A DNA stretch of 7,253 bases from Acidobacteriota bacterium (GTDB lineage: Bacteria; Acidobacteriota; Vicinamibacteria; Vicinamibacterales; JAFNAJ01), in assembly GCA_017860085.1 (NCBI GenBank), contig JAFNAJ010000127.1, positions 1 through 7,253 on the forward strand, in the 5' to 3' direction. A program made the position numbers and the translations under genes. This document shows, one piece after another, positions 6,238 to 7,253 of this stretch. The notes below the pieces were generated by a model, which saw nothing but the letters and a program-made list of their open reading frames with translations, had not been told where the DNA came from and did not search any database. Numbering within the stretch: the first letter of the stretch is position 1; every line of letters starts with the position of its first letter.

Positions 6238-7104
6238 TCATATCGCCCCAGCCCCCGACACGACCTCGATGATCTCGCGCGTGATGCTCGCCTGCCGCAC
6301 CTTGTTCATGTAGAGCGTCAGGCTGTCGATCATGTCGCCGGCGTTCTTCGTGGCCGAGTCCATCGCCGTCATCCGCGCGGCGTGCTCGGCGGCCGCCGAC
6401 TCGAGCAGCGCCTGCCAGATTTCGATCTCCACGTACCTGGGCAGCACGAAGTCGAAGATTTCCTGCGGCTCCGGTTCGTACAGATACTCGACGGGCAGCG
6501 CCTGCGGATCCGGCGGCGGGAGCCGCTTGATCGGCAGCAGCTGCTGCACGACCACGCGCTGCTGCAGGATCGACTTGAACTCGTTGAAGAGCAGGTCGAC
6601 GCGATCGACGGCACCGCTCGTGAAGTCGTCCATCGCCAGGGCCGCGATCTTCCGCGACTCGGCCTCGTCGAGCCGCTGGAACACGTTGACGCGCTCGAAC
6701 CGGATGTCGACGCCCCGACGTCGGAAGAAATCCCGGCTCTTGCGCCCGACCACCCCGAGCGACACCGGGCGGTGATCCCGCTCGGTCAGGTAGCGCAGGG
6801 CCTCCTTCATGATGTTCGTGTTGAACGCCCCGCACAGGCCCTTGTCGGCCGCCACGACGATGAGCAATGACCTCGACGCTGGACCTTCGGGGCGCTCCGC
6901 GAGCAGCGGGTGAGCCGACTGGTCCACGCGCGAGGCCAGGCTCGACAGGACGTCCATCGTGAACCTGGCAAACGGCCGCGCCCCCAGCACGCGGTCCTGG
7001 GCCCGTCGCAGGCGCGAACTCGCCACCATCTTCATCGCCTTCGTGATCTGCTGGGTCGACTTGACCGAGCGGATCCGGCGGCGCAGGTCAATCAGGGACG
7101 GCAT
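6238..7104 (-). CDS. atpG: F1Fo ATP synthase subunit gamma
   Basis: This 288-residue subunit is the central shaft that rotates inside the alpha3beta3 head and links it to the membrane ring. The N-terminal coiled-coil helix has the conserved IRSVKSTQQITKAMKMVA (11-28). The Rossmann-like middle carries DKGLCGAFN (87-95). The C-terminal helix ends with the family signature NKVRQASITREIIEVVSGA (267-285). Length and both signature ends are normal. It starts at the ATG 7102-7104, 20 nt after the atpA stop. On the minus strand the purine-rich leader has AAGGG (7114-7118) 9 nt upstream, a good Shine-Dalgarno, and AGAGGAG (7106-7112), which ends only 1 nt from the ATG and is too close to be the main site. 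The stop lies 2 nt from the long inverted repeat. The order alpha, gamma, beta, epsilon is the standard one. Confidence 0.98.
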   Translation of the reverse strand: MPSLIDLRRRIRSVKSTQQITKAMKMVASSRLRRAQDRVLGARPFARFTMDVLSSLASRVDQSAHPLLAERPEGPASRSLLIVVAADKGLCGAFNTNIMKEALRYLTERDHRPVSLGVVGRKSRDFFRRRGVDIRFERVNVFQRLDEAESRKIAALAMDDFTSGAVDRVDLLFNEFKSILQQRVVVQQLLPIKRLPPPDPQALPVEYLYEPEPQEIFDFVLPRYVEIEIWQALLESAAAEHAARMTAMDSATKNAGDMIDSLTLYMNKVRQASITREIIEVVSGAGAI

Positions 7105-7124
7105 GCTCCTCTACCCTTCGCGAC

Positions 7125-7253
7125 TCACGCGGCGGCGTTCTTGCGGGTCTGGGCGAACTCGGCGCTGAATTCCTTCAGCGTCGTGTGCAGCTGCTCCCGG
7201 AGCCCTTCGTCGATGGCGCGCTTTTCGGCCAGCGTCTTCAGCAGGCCCGGCCG
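7125..7253 (-). CDS. atpA: F1Fo ATP synthase subunit alpha, C-terminal end only
   Basis: An open frame enters from the right edge and ends at the TGA 7125-7127 after 42 visible residues. The visible part, with RPGLLKTLAEKRAIDEGLRE then LHTTLKEFSAEFAQTRK, fits the C-terminal helical tail of the non-catalytic alpha subunit, including the usual LxxIxExGxxxxxxxxxLxxxxxxF pattern in looser form. Its position just before atpG is the canonical one for atpA. The nucleotide-binding and arginine-finger regions lie outside the window, so identity rests on the tail and on synteny. Confidence 0.9.
   Translation of the reverse strand, partial: RPGLLKTLAEKRAIDEGLREQLHTTLKEFSAEFAQTRKNAAA

Overview
The window is GC-rich, with third codon positions overwhelmingly G or C. 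It is packed with nine genes that all read on the minus strand, so transcription runs from the right edge to the left. The first four, in transcription order, are the end of an F1Fo ATP synthase operon: atpA (only its last 42 codons), atpG, atpD and atpC. They are followed by a PP2C-type protein phosphatase, the two halves of a Wzm/Wzt-type polysaccharide ABC exporter, a stand-alone heptose-1-phosphate adenylyltransferase (RfaE2/HldC type), and a membrane acyltransferase of the HGSNAT/DUF1624 type that runs off the left edge. The ADP-heptose enzyme and the O-antigen-type exporter suggest a Gram-negative bacterium. The AAGAACC/GGTTCTT low-complexity repeat and the gene style recall soil Acidobacteriota (Vicinamibacteria, Luteitalea-like), but that placement is an impression from memory and low confidence.

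Layout, right to left: atpA 3' end (7125-7253); 20 nt gap; atpG (6238-7104); 191 nt spacer holding a long imperfect inverted repeat built from GTTCTTGG-like octamers (6083-6235); atpD (4595-6046); 3 nt gap; atpC (4157-4591); 57 nt gap with GC-rich palindromes but no U-tract; PP2C phosphatase (3335-4099); 11 nt overlap; wzm (2551-3345); 8 nt gap; wzt (1202-2542); ATGA overlap; rfaE2 (654-1205); ATGA overlap; acyltransferase (1-657, incomplete). No stretch over 300 nt lacks a gene.

Functionally there are two modules. F1 subunits alpha, gamma, beta and epsilon form the catalytic head, rotor shaft and regulatory subunit of ATP synthase. The downstream module looks like cell-surface glycan biogenesis: activation of heptose-1-phosphate to ADP-heptose, export of a lipid-linked glycan by Wzm/Wzt with a C-terminal glycan-binding domain on Wzt, and possible acylation of the glycan by the last gene. 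The phosphatase sits at the junction and overlaps wzm, so it is coupled to the exporter rather than to the ATP synthase. I see no wholly new system. The most unusual element is the long hairpin-forming repeat inside the atp operon, just upstream of the catalytic beta-subunit gene.
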